Below, piece by piece: positions 41,336 to 49,046 of a stretch of DNA of 64,000 bases. Each line of letters opens with the position of its first letter. The first letter of the stretch is position 1. The DNA comes from an uncultured Oscillospiraceae bacterium (GTDB lineage Bacteria > Bacillota > Clostridia > Oscillospirales > Ruminococcaceae), in contig CAJUSD010000005.1 of the NCBI GenBank assembly GCA_910589145.1, positions 70,902 through 134,901 of the forward strand. The letters run 5' to 3'. The translations under genes and the position numbers were made by a program. The notes beneath the pieces were generated by a model, which ran no database searches, had not been told where the DNA came from, and was given only the letters and a program-made list of their open reading frames with translations.

Positions 41336-42127
41336 ATGAATTGTTTTCAAGAGTCCCGGCGCATTGTGATTAAAATTGGTAGTTCTACATTAACGCACAA
41401 GTCCGGCCATATCAATATCCGCCGTATGGAACAAATAGTCAAGGTTTTATCGGACATCCGCAATTCCGGCAAGGAACTTATTTTGGTATCCTCCGGTGCA
41501 ATAGCGGTTGGAGTGGGTAAGCTCGGCCTACGGGAACGACCATCTGACACAGCCTCAAAGCAAGCCGCTGCTGCTGTGGGCCAATGCGAATTAATGTATC
41601 TATATGACAAAATGTTTGCTGAATATAATCACAGCGTATCACAGGTACTTATGACACGGGATATTATCGAAAACGCTCACCGCAAACAAAACGCTATAAA
41701 TGCCTTTCGCCGGCTTATAGATTTTGGAACCATACCAATTGTAAATGAAAACGATACAGTTGCAATTGAAGAAATTGAATTTGGGGATAACGATACCCTG
41801 TCAGCGGTAGTGGCTAAGCTTACCGAGGCTGATGTATTGGTCATTATGTCTGATATTGACGGATTGTATTCGGGAAACCCCCGAACCGATTCAACAGCGC
41901 AGTTAATCCCAAGCGTAGAAGCCATTAATCAGGAAATTGAATCTATTGCAGAGGGAGCTGGCAGCTCAAGAGGGACTGGCGGAATGATAACCAAGATACA
42001 TGCAGCGCAGATCGCCACAGAAGCAGGAATTGATATGGCAATTATCAACGGAGAACATCCAGAACAGCTTTACCGGCTTTTTGATGGTGAATCAGTAGGA
42101 ACCCATTTTGTGGCACAACACCCATAA
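41336..42127 (+). CDS. proB: glutamate 5-kinase, short form
   Basis: First step of proline synthesis from glutamate: ATP-dependent formation of glutamyl 5-phosphate. 263 residues, amino-acid kinase fold only; the C-terminal PUA domain of the 370-residue enzymes is absent, as in several Clostridia. Motifs: VIKIGSSTLT at the start, LVSSGAIAVGVGKLGL, IPIVNENDTVA, FGDNDTLSAVVA, and GTGGMITKIHAA near the end. GGGGAGG precedes the ATG. A dispersed repeat separates it from proA, which still lies only 129 bases away. Confidence 0.96.
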   Translation: MNCFQESRRIVIKIGSSTLTHKSGHINIRRMEQIVKVLSDIRNSGKELILVSSGAIAVGVGKLGLRERPSDTASKQAAAAVGQCELMYLYDKMFAEYNHSVSQVLMTRDIIENAHRKQNAINAFRRLIDFGTIPIVNENDTVAIEEIEFGDNDTLSAVVAKLTEADVLVIMSDIDGLYSGNPRTDSTAQLIPSVEAINQEIESIAEGAGSSRGTGGMITKIHAAQIATEAGIDMAIINGEHPEQLYRLFDGESVGTHFVAQHP

Positions 42128-42144
42128 ACGAATACCACCTGCAG

Positions 42145-42222
42145 CAGATTAAAAAGGTTTGAAGGTCCAGGAGCCGCGCCCGCAAGCGCGAAACTCCCTG
42201 CACAAACCGAAAGGCAGATTTT
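42145..42222. repeat. dispersed repeat, copy 4, inverted orientation
   Basis: Between proB and proA. Reads ATTAAAAAGGTTTGAAGG, then CAGGAG, the core CGCGCCCGCAAGCGCG at 42175-42190, then the remainder. This is the reverse complement of the right half of copies 1-3. The core has a compensated change (TGCGGG to CGCAAG in the loop). Confidence 0.75.
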
Positions 42223-42256
42223 CCAGGACTTTTGTTACATTTAAGGAGAGAACATT

Positions 42257-43504
42257 ATGACTCAATTACAGGAGATGGGGCAGCGTGCGCAAAGGGCAGC
42301 GCGTGTCCTCAATACAATTTCTACCTCGAAAAAGAATGAAGCGCTCAATGCCATAGCAGAGAACCTGATTCACTGTCAGTCGGAAATACTGGAAGCTAAC
42401 GCTAAAGATATGGAAGCGGCATGGGCTTCCGGTATGAGCGCCTCTTTGTTAGATCGTCTAAGCCTAACCCCCAAAAGATTAAATGCAATAGCCCAATCGG
42501 TACAGGAAGTAACAGCACTTCCCGACCCAGTTGGAAAAGTCATAGGAGGCGGAACCAATCCAAACGGTTTGCGAATTGAAAAGGTTTCGGTTCCTTTAGG
42601 AGTAGTGGGCATGATATTTGAAGCCCGCCCCAACGTAGTAGTAGATGCAGCCGTCCTTTGCCTAAAATCGTCCAATGCCAGTATTTTAAGGGGCGGTAAG
42701 GAAGCAATATGTACCAGTTCAGCATTAGAACAGGCAATGCGGAAAGCTTTGGAATCGGTCCAGCTTCCTGCAGACTGTATCCAGCTTGTAAAGGATACCT
42801 CCAGAAACTCTGCACTGGAAATGATGAAGCTTAACGGGTATATAGATGTATTAATTCCCAGAGGCGGAGCGGGATTAATCCGTTCAGTTGTAGAAAACGC
42901 TACTGTTCCAGTAATTGAAACCGGAACTGGAAACTGTCATGTCTATGTAGACAATTCCTGTGATATTGAAATGGCCTGCCAAATCGTGGACAATGCAAAA
43001 ACTTCCCGCCCGTCTGTCTGCAATGCTATTGAAAATGTCCTGGTACATCGGGGGATTGCAAGCTCCTTCCTCCCGTTGATGAAAAAGGCGTTAGATGCAC
43101 GTCATGTGGAACTTCGCGGATGCCCGGAGACGGTTCGGATTTTAGGCGGCTGCGTAACAACAGCATCCGAGGAGGATTATGATACTGAATTTTTAGATTA
43201 CATTTTGGCTGTAAAGGTAGTCAATTCTTTAGAAGAGGCCATTCAGCATATCAATACCCATGGCACTCGCCACAGTGAGTGCATTGTTACCAGAGATTAT
43301 GCAAACAGCCGGAAATTTGTCTGTGAAGTAGATGCAGCGGCTGTATATGTAAATGCCTCTACACGTTTTACCGATGGAGGGGAATTTGGTTTAGGAGCTG
43401 AAATTGGAATTTCCACCCAGAAACTTCATGCCAGAGGCCCCATGGGTTTAAATGAGCTAACTTCTTATAAATATATTGTGGAAGGAAATGGACAAATTCG
43501 CTGA
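42257..43504 (+). CDS. proA: glutamate-5-semialdehyde dehydrogenase
   Basis: Second step of proline synthesis: NADPH-dependent reduction of glutamyl 5-phosphate to the semialdehyde. 415 residues, normal length. Typical segments: PLGVVGMIFEARPNVVVDAA, LRGGKEA, IPRGGAGLIR, the catalytic cysteine in KTSRPSVCNAIE, and the C-terminal FTDGGEFGLGAEIGISTQKL. AAGGAGAG precedes the ATG. Together with proB forms a complete route to glutamate semialdehyde; proC is not in the window. Confidence 0.97.
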   Translation: MTQLQEMGQRAQRAARVLNTISTSKKNEALNAIAENLIHCQSEILEANAKDMEAAWASGMSASLLDRLSLTPKRLNAIAQSVQEVTALPDPVGKVIGGGTNPNGLRIEKVSVPLGVVGMIFEARPNVVVDAAVLCLKSSNASILRGGKEAICTSSALEQAMRKALESVQLPADCIQLVKDTSRNSALEMMKLNGYIDVLIPRGGAGLIRSVVENATVPVIETGTGNCHVYVDNSCDIEMACQIVDNAKTSRPSVCNAIENVLVHRGIASSFLPLMKKALDARHVELRGCPETVRILGGCVTTASEEDYDTEFLDYILAVKVVNSLEEAIQHINTHGTRHSECIVTRDYANSRKFVCEVDAAAVYVNASTRFTDGGEFGLGAEIGISTQKLHARGPMGLNELTSYKYIVEGNGQIR

Positions 43505-43550
43505 CCCGCTTATCCTCACCCTTTATTTTACGAAAGGAAGAATTATTTTC

Positions 43551-44279
43551 ATGGCAAAATCAAAAAAAGATATCCAAACAGCTGTCGTTGGGGGCATTGT
43601 CCTAATACTTGCTGCCATTGGAGCGTTTTTCCTAATTGTAACCTCTGTAAAGGCAATTCAAAACCTTATGAATAATTCCAGTCAAAAAGAAGAACTGGAA
43701 AATACGCTCCTTCCAGTTCTAATGTTTGATCCTGCTCCTTTTGATTCCCTTGAAACCGCTGATCCTATTATGCTGCTTCAATCCTCTATTTGGTCAGCGG
43801 TTTTGAGCGATACCAGCGGTAAGTATACCATCGAATTGGGACAGTCCCTTAACGTTTCTGAAACTGATGTGGACGCTGCTGCTGTTAAACTTTTCGGCCC
43901 GGATGTTAAACTGAACCATCAAACTTTTGGAGAACTGGATTTAAGCTACTACTATGACGAATCAGGACATGCTTACTATATCCCCCTTTATACTCAGGTC
44001 GGCGTTTACGTCCCTAGAATTGAAGATATTCAGAAAGAAGAAAATGATTCCTATACTCTTACTGTGGGGTATGTGTCTCCTGGCAACGGCGTTACCGTTT
44101 CATTGGATATTACTGGAAATGAACCGGATAAATATATGTTATATGATATAAAATATAATCGGGAAAAACAGTATTATTATATAACATCTATTCGCAACGC
44201 TGCACGCCAGGAGGGAATGGAATTCCATGATATAACGAATAATAGCAGCCAGCCACAGGCACCAGTATCAGGAGAATAA
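43551..44279 (+). CDS. membrane-anchored protein of unknown function
   Basis: 242 residues from the ATG at 43551 (GAAAGGAAG upstream). I do not recognise a family. Visible: a basic N-terminus (MAKSKKD), one hydrophobic helix at about 12-36 (VVGGIVLILAAIGAFFLIV), then an outward-facing part of about 200 residues with alternating strands, aromatic-rich LSYYYDESGHAYYIPLYTQV and REKQYYYITSIRN, and a Ser/Gln/Pro tail. Follows proA by 46 bases and precedes gluQ by 4, so it may share a transcript with both. Confidence 0.65.
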   Translation: MAKSKKDIQTAVVGGIVLILAAIGAFFLIVTSVKAIQNLMNNSSQKEELENTLLPVLMFDPAPFDSLETADPIMLLQSSIWSAVLSDTSGKYTIELGQSLNVSETDVDAAAVKLFGPDVKLNHQTFGELDLSYYYDESGHAYYIPLYTQVGVYVPRIEDIQKEENDSYTLTVGYVSPGNGVTVSLDITGNEPDKYMLYDIKYNREKQYYYITSIRNAARQEGMEFHDITNNSSQPQAPVSGE

Positions 44280-44283
44280 CAAT

Positions 44284-45225
44284 ATGGAGACAGGGAGATT
44301 TGCCCCTACTCCCAGTGGGCGGCTGCATCTGGGGAATATTTTCTGTGCCCTTCTTGCATGGGCTTCCGTAAAATCCCAGGGTGGAAGGATTCTTTTACGC
44401 ATTGAGGATTTAGATCTTGAAAGAAGTCCGCGTGCCATTGCAGACCAGTTGGAATCTGACCTGCAATGGCTAGGGCTGACATTTGATGAAGGCGGGAGTT
44501 CCGGCGGCCCTCATCAGCCATATTACCAGAGCGAACGGTTTGAACTTTATGAAGGCATTTTTCATCAAGTTGCAAAAGCAGCGGAAATATATCCCTGCTT
44601 TTGCAGCCGGGCTTCCCTACATGCTGCATCCGCCCCGCATTTTTCTGATGGAAGAGTCCTTTATCCTGGAACTTGCTATGGTTTGCCGCCAGAAGCTGTC
44701 CAAGAAAGGAAAAAGCATCGTCTTCCAGCCTGCCGGGTCCATGTTCCAGATAAAACCATTTCTTTTACAGATGGTATTCAGGGAGATGTATCGGCTTATC
44801 TTCCTAGGGACTGTGGGGACTTTGTCATTCGCCGGGCTGATGGAATTTTTGCCTATCAGTTGGCTGTTGTAGTGGATGATGGACTTATGGGGGTAAACCA
44901 GGTGGTGAGGGGAAGGGATTTATTGGAATCTACTCCCATTCAGATTTGGCTTTTTGAAACTTTGGGGGTTCCTGTGCCGGAGTTTTACCATATTCCATTG
45001 CTTCTTGATCCTAAGGGAAATCGCCTTTCTAAGCGGGATGCTGCCCTGGATTTGTCTGCTTTGCGGGGACGGTTTTTGCCAGAAGATATTATTGGATTGC
45101 TTGCGTTTTTAGCTGGACAGATCCCAAAATGGGAGAAAATTACATTGACGGAACTTGCGGGAATGTTCCAGTGGGAAAAAGTACCAAAAGATGACGTTTT
45201 TCTTCCTGAATCTATCTATGGCTAG
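44284..45225 (+). CDS. gluQ: glutamyl-Q tRNA(Asp) synthetase
   Basis: Truncated glutamyl-tRNA-synthetase-like enzyme that attaches glutamate to queuosine in the anticodon of tRNA-Asp. 313 residues: catalytic domain only, no anticodon-binding part. Motifs: RFAPTPSGRLHLGN (HIGH-type), LRIEDLD, the zinc-site cysteines in YPCFCSRASL, and the KMSKS-type RLSKRDAALD. ATG at 44284 with GGAGAA upstream, 4 bases after the preceding stop. The family usually carries a second zinc-site cysteine pair; the Cys in PGTCYG fits. Confidence 0.93.
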   Translation: METGRFAPTPSGRLHLGNIFCALLAWASVKSQGGRILLRIEDLDLERSPRAIADQLESDLQWLGLTFDEGGSSGGPHQPYYQSERFELYEGIFHQVAKAAEIYPCFCSRASLHAASAPHFSDGRVLYPGTCYGLPPEAVQERKKHRLPACRVHVPDKTISFTDGIQGDVSAYLPRDCGDFVIRRADGIFAYQLAVVVDDGLMGVNQVVRGRDLLESTPIQIWLFETLGVPVPEFYHIPLLLDPKGNRLSKRDAALDLSALRGRFLPEDIIGLLAFLAGQIPKWEKITLTELAGMFQWEKVPKDDVFLPESIYG

Positions 45226-45312
45226 GAAAATATACAGCAGTCAAAGGCAAATGAAAAAGGGTTGGTTGAGAGCGGCTGCATTACACTCTTAAAAACGGAA
45301 AGGAGTTCTTCC

Positions 45313-47010
45313 ATGTCAAACCAAATAAATCCGCATCTAACTACTACAGATCTGCACGCCGCGCAGACAGATATTCATTTTACAAACAAAAGCACCGTCA
45401 AATTTTCCGGCGGCGACCAGGGCAACGGTACCTATCAAAATTTAATCCTGTTTTCTGATTATTCCGATCCCGATGTAATCCGCGTTGGGGACACCTTTTA
45501 TATGGTTACTTCAACATTCCACCTAAATCCAGGGATTACCATTTTAGAATCTAAAGATTTAGTAAACTGGTCCTTTGTAGGCCACGCCATAGACGATATT
45601 GGAAAGCTTTCTGAATGTTTTTCCTTTCATTCCATGAGTGGTTATTCATGTGGCGTCTGGGCGCCGTCTATCCGCTATTACGACGGAATGTTTTACATCC
45701 ATGTAGGCGGGCCTAAAATCGGTCTGATTGTCTGCAAAGCCAAAGATATCCGCGGACCCTGGAAAGTCAAGCGCATGAAATTTCAAAAACCTTGGATGGG
45801 TACGAAACTAATTGACTGCTGCCCTTTATGGGATGATGGAAAAGCTTATTTTGCAGCAGCGGAACCTAACAAGTCTGCTGATAGAAAGTGGTATGACTAC
45901 CATATATATTTGTTTGAAATGTCTCCTGATGGGGAAACACTGCTGGACAATGGGGTTGTTATCCATGGAGGATTTACTACCGAAGCGGTCAAACTTTACA
46001 AATATAATGGCTACTATTATATTTTCTATTCTGAAAATGCAGCGGATGAAAACAGAGTGCGGACGCAATTCGCTGCCCGTTCTAAAAATATATACGGACC
46101 TTATGAGCGCCGCAAGCTAATCCACACCCATGGAGGAATTGACAAAAGCCCCAATCAGGGCGGGTTGGTAGAATCCCCTGACGGAAGCTGGTGGTTCCTT
46201 TGCCATAGGGAAGATGATGTTCCCCATTCTGCAGTTGGCCGCCATCTAATGCTTTTGCCTGTATCCTGGGAAAATGGTTGGCCAATTATTGGGATTGACC
46301 AGGATGGGGACGGCGTTGGCGAAATGGTGTGGGAATATAAAAAGCCTGTCCAGGGTTGCGGCCCCTCCCTTCCAGCCTCCAGCGACGATTTCGACAGTAC
46401 AATACTGGGGGCGCAATGGCAGTGGAACCAGCAAGACCGAAAAGACAAATGGTCTTTAACCGCGCGTCCAGGTTTTTTGCGGCTTACTGCCTGTAAACCG
46501 ATATCCCCCGGCGGATTCTACCGCGCTCCCAATACTTTGACACAGCGCCTTATGGGCCAAACAAGCAGGGCGACCATAAAACTTGACGTTACAGGTATGG
46601 AAAACGGACAATATGCAGGTATCTGCCTGCTCTCAAAACCCTCACTGCTGTTGGGAGTTTATTTTGAAAACGGCTGCAAAAGAATCCGCTATCAATATAC
46701 CTATTGGGAAGCCCTCCATGATCCAGAGTCTAAAGCATATGAGGACAATTTCTTTTGCGAGGATATTTGCGGATTTACGGGGGATATTGTTTACCTATGC
46801 ATGGAACATGACGGGAATAAGGCTCAGCTTTCCTTTAGTACAGATGGGGAAACGTTTATTGCAGCGGATACTCCGAAGCAGTTCGCCTTCTTTGCCTGGC
46901 GCGGAGGCCGTGTTGGGATGTTTTCCTATAATGAATTCCAGGATGGCGGGAATGCGGATTTTGACTGGTTGCATTATCAAATAGATGCTGATATTGTATT
47001 GACTGAGTAA
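45313..47010 (+). CDS. glycoside hydrolase family 43 enzyme (beta-xylosidase/arabinofuranosidase type)
   Basis: 565 residues from the ATG at 45313 (AAAGGAG upstream). The catalytic five-bladed propeller begins with SDYSDPDVIRVGDTFYMVTS (general-base Asp) and continues with GVWAPSIRYYDGMFYIHVGG and TTEAVKLYKYNGYYYIFYSE, the last holding the acid Glu. From about residue 370 a beta-sandwich domain (GFYRAPNTLTQRLMGQTSRA, GICLLSK) matches the C-terminal module of GH43 xylosidases. No signal peptide, so it works on short oligosaccharides inside the cell. A GH31 alpha-xylosidase gene lies 4 kb downstream. Single gene, followed by a strong terminator. Confidence 0.93.
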   Translation: MSNQINPHLTTTDLHAAQTDIHFTNKSTVKFSGGDQGNGTYQNLILFSDYSDPDVIRVGDTFYMVTSTFHLNPGITILESKDLVNWSFVGHAIDDIGKLSECFSFHSMSGYSCGVWAPSIRYYDGMFYIHVGGPKIGLIVCKAKDIRGPWKVKRMKFQKPWMGTKLIDCCPLWDDGKAYFAAAEPNKSADRKWYDYHIYLFEMSPDGETLLDNGVVIHGGFTTEAVKLYKYNGYYYIFYSENAADENRVRTQFAARSKNIYGPYERRKLIHTHGGIDKSPNQGGLVESPDGSWWFLCHREDDVPHSAVGRHLMLLPVSWENGWPIIGIDQDGDGVGEMVWEYKKPVQGCGPSLPASSDDFDSTILGAQWQWNQQDRKDKWSLTARPGFLRLTACKPISPGGFYRAPNTLTQRLMGQTSRATIKLDVTGMENGQYAGICLLSKPSLLLGVYFENGCKRIRYQYTYWEALHDPESKAYEDNFFCEDICGFTGDIVYLCMEHDGNKAQLSFSTDGETFIAADTPKQFAFFAWRGGRVGMFSYNEFQDGGNADFDWLHYQIDADIVLTE

Positions 47011-47025
47011 TATAAAAGCAAGCAT

Positions 47026-47066
47026 AAGGGTACATTTTCCAGTTGTTATCTGGAAAATGTACCCTT
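47026..47066 (+). terminator. terminator of the GH43 gene
   Basis: Perfect 17-base arms AAGGGTACATTTTCCAG / CTGGAAAATGTACCCTT around a 7-base loop, 16 bases after the stop codon; only a weak T-run follows. Confidence 0.8.
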
Positions 47067-47198
47067 ACTCTCCACGGAAATCAAATTTCAGAATCATTGT
47101 AAAAAAGAAACAGAAAACCCTCGGCGCGGGCACAAAGCCAAGACAGTCGCAAACAAAACCCGTATGAAAAGCTTTGGCCGCTTTCCCGAAAGTGGCGG

Positions 47199-47275
47199 GG
47201 GTCCAGGGGGCAGGGCCACCGGTCGCGCCCGCAGGCGCGAAATCTCCTAACCCTATGCGGACAACCAACGGTTGC
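47199..47275. repeat. dispersed repeat, copy 5, inverted orientation
   Basis: Upstream of hemW. Contains GGGGTCCAGGGGGCAGGGCCACC and the core CGCGCCCGCAGGCGCG at 47224-47239, followed by AAATCTCC. Matches the reverse complement of the core-plus-hairpin part of the family. Confidence 0.7.
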
Positions 47276-47327
47276 TGAGATGGCATCCCTAAAACAAAAA
47301 AGCATAAACCTAAAAAGGAGGCTGCCT

Positions 47328-48479
47328 ATGCTGCCTATATCACCACATCAAAAGCCAGGACTTTACATACATGTACCATTCTGTTCCACAAAATGCCCAT
47401 ATTGTGACTTTTACTCTGTTGTCTCCAATAGGGATAAAATGGAGGAATATGTCACTCAAACCTGTCTCCTGCTGCGCAGTCTTCCCAAAGAGTTTCCAGG
47501 ATTCCATCCAGATACCCTGTACCTAGGCGGAGGAACACCTTCAATCCTGGGAGAACAGAGGCTTCTTAAACTTCTGAACACAGCAGTATCTGTTTTCAGC
47601 ATCCCAGCTAATGGGGAAATTACCTTGGAAGCAAACCCCGGCACGGTAAACCCTTCTATGTTGAATTCTCTCCGTCAGGGAGGATTCAACCGAATATCTT
47701 TTGGTGTCCAATCGGCAGACCCTAATGAACTTGCCTTTTTAGGACGAAAACATTCTGTTGGGGAAAGCCTTCAGGCTATTCAATGGGCATGTCGCGCAGG
47801 GTTTCCACATATTTCTCTGGATCTTATGTTGGGGCTTGCCAATCAGACGGAAGCATCCCTTTCCCGTTCTCTGGACTTTTGCTCCTCTACACCTGCTGAC
47901 CATCTGTCCGTCTATTTGCTGAAGATAGAACCTAATACAGTTTTTGAGCGCCGGCATATACAGGACATTTGTCCTGACGAAGACGAACAGGCCAACCTTT
48001 ATCTTGGCGCAGTAGAGGGATTGGAAAAACGGGGATTCCAGCAATATGAAATTTCAAATTTTGCAAGGAATGGGCAATACGCTGTTCATAATCTGAAATA
48101 CTGGCATGGAATAGAATATCTTGGCGTTGGACCTGGGGCACATTCTTTTTGGAATGGGAGAAGACTTTCTGTTCCACGGGATTTAAAGGGATATCTTTCC
48201 GCCTCCAGCCTGTCCGAAATAATGAAAGACGAGGGGGAGGGCGGAAGTTTAGAAGAATATCTGATGCTCCGGTTACGCCTGACAGAAGGGATTCAGGCGG
48301 CAGACTTAAAGCTTCGGTTTCCTTCCTCTGAATGTTGGGAAGTATTATGCAGAAAGGCTCTGCCTTTTCAAAAAGCAGGGTTTTTAAAGATTTCCCCGGA
48401 TTCTGACACTGGTTTTATTGCTTTTACTCCAAAAGGGTTTTTGGTTTCCAATCAACTTATTGTGGGGATTTTGCCGTGA
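47328..48479 (+). CDS. hemW: radical SAM heme chaperone HemW
   Basis: Radical SAM protein related to oxygen-independent coproporphyrinogen oxidase; HemW proteins bind heme and pass it to apoproteins. 383 residues from the ATG at 47328 (AAGGAGG upstream; longer readings lack a site). The cluster motif is HVPFCSTKCPYCDFYS (C-x3-C-x2-C), then TLYLGGGTPSIL, SFGVQSADPNELAFLGRKHS and the HemW-type NLKYWHGIEYLGVGPGAHSF. The usual extra cysteine after the cluster motif (CxxxCxxC-x-F) is replaced by Phe-Tyr, which favours HemW over HemN. Confidence 0.92.
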   Translation: MLPISPHQKPGLYIHVPFCSTKCPYCDFYSVVSNRDKMEEYVTQTCLLLRSLPKEFPGFHPDTLYLGGGTPSILGEQRLLKLLNTAVSVFSIPANGEITLEANPGTVNPSMLNSLRQGGFNRISFGVQSADPNELAFLGRKHSVGESLQAIQWACRAGFPHISLDLMLGLANQTEASLSRSLDFCSSTPADHLSVYLLKIEPNTVFERRHIQDICPDEDEQANLYLGAVEGLEKRGFQQYEISNFARNGQYAVHNLKYWHGIEYLGVGPGAHSFWNGRRLSVPRDLKGYLSASSLSEIMKDEGEGGSLEEYLMLRLRLTEGIQAADLKLRFPSSECWEVLCRKALPFQKAGFLKISPDSDTGFIAFTPKGFLVSNQLIVGILP

Positions 48480-48536
48480 AAATACGGGCGGGCGGAAACG
48501 GTTTGCAAATTGGCTTTATTGAGCACATACTAATTC

Positions 48537-48669
48537 ATGTGAGTTCGGTAAAAAATTTTTTGCTTATCTTCTTAGGGACGCCACCATTGGAAACGTTCAG
48601 TTTACTGGATGGCTGAAAGTGGTACTCACTCCAGGCTGTACCCGCAGATTTGCTTTATCGAATTCACAT
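48537..48669. mobile_element. short inverted-repeat element near the ilvB leader
   Basis: 133 bp between ATGTGAGTTCGGTAAA (48537-48552) and TTTATCGAATTCACAT (48654-48669), which pair at 14 of 16 positions. No coding capacity. It ends 26 bases before the ilvB promoter. Just to its left, ACGGTTTGCAAATTGG resembles the beginning of repeat copies 1 and 2. Confidence 0.55.
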
Positions 48670-48694
48670 TATATTTAAAACTTTAAATTTCCTC

Positions 48695-48724
48695 TTGACA
48701 AAATGGCTCCAAATACGATATTCT
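48695..48724 (+). promoter_or_regulatory. promoter of the ilvB leader
   Basis: Perfect -35 TTGACA (48695-48700) and TATTCT (48719-48724) with an 18-base spacer; the T-box leader starts a few bases later. Confidence 0.75.
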
Positions 48725-48730
48725 GTATTA

Positions 48731-49000
48731 TATCAAATGTGTTAATGAGGATCTGACATTAGCCGCACCCTTCACAGAGAGCCCGCCATATGGTGAAAGG
48801 CGGCAGGAAAGCTATTGCCGTATCCCCTCGGAGCAGTCAAGCTGAACAGGAAACTCAGTAAGCGAGAACGGAATTCCACCGTTAAAGGGAAACGTGTTGT
48901 TAGACGCGTAAGGGGTTGTCAGCATAAGCTGGCAGCAAACAGAGTGGTATCGCGGGAACGATTATAGTCTCCGTCTCTGAAGAAGGGACGGAGGCTTTTT
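48731..49000 (+). ncRNA. T-box riboswitch leader of ilvB
   Basis: About 270-base leader that senses uncharged tRNA and controls read-through into ilvBN. The T-box sequence AGAGTGGTATCGCGG is at 48941-48955; the terminator hairpin CTCCGTC / GACGGAG with T-run is at 48969-49000. Stem I spans about 48750-48838 (GACATTAG...GGAGCAGTC). The specifier is either ATC (Ile, 48822-48824) or CTC (Leu, 48827-48829), the latter followed by a purine as is usual; I cannot decide without folding. Confidence 0.93.
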
Positions 49001-49046
49001 ATTATGCCGCAGCTAGAAAAATAAAAGAAACAGGAGGTAAAGAGGT

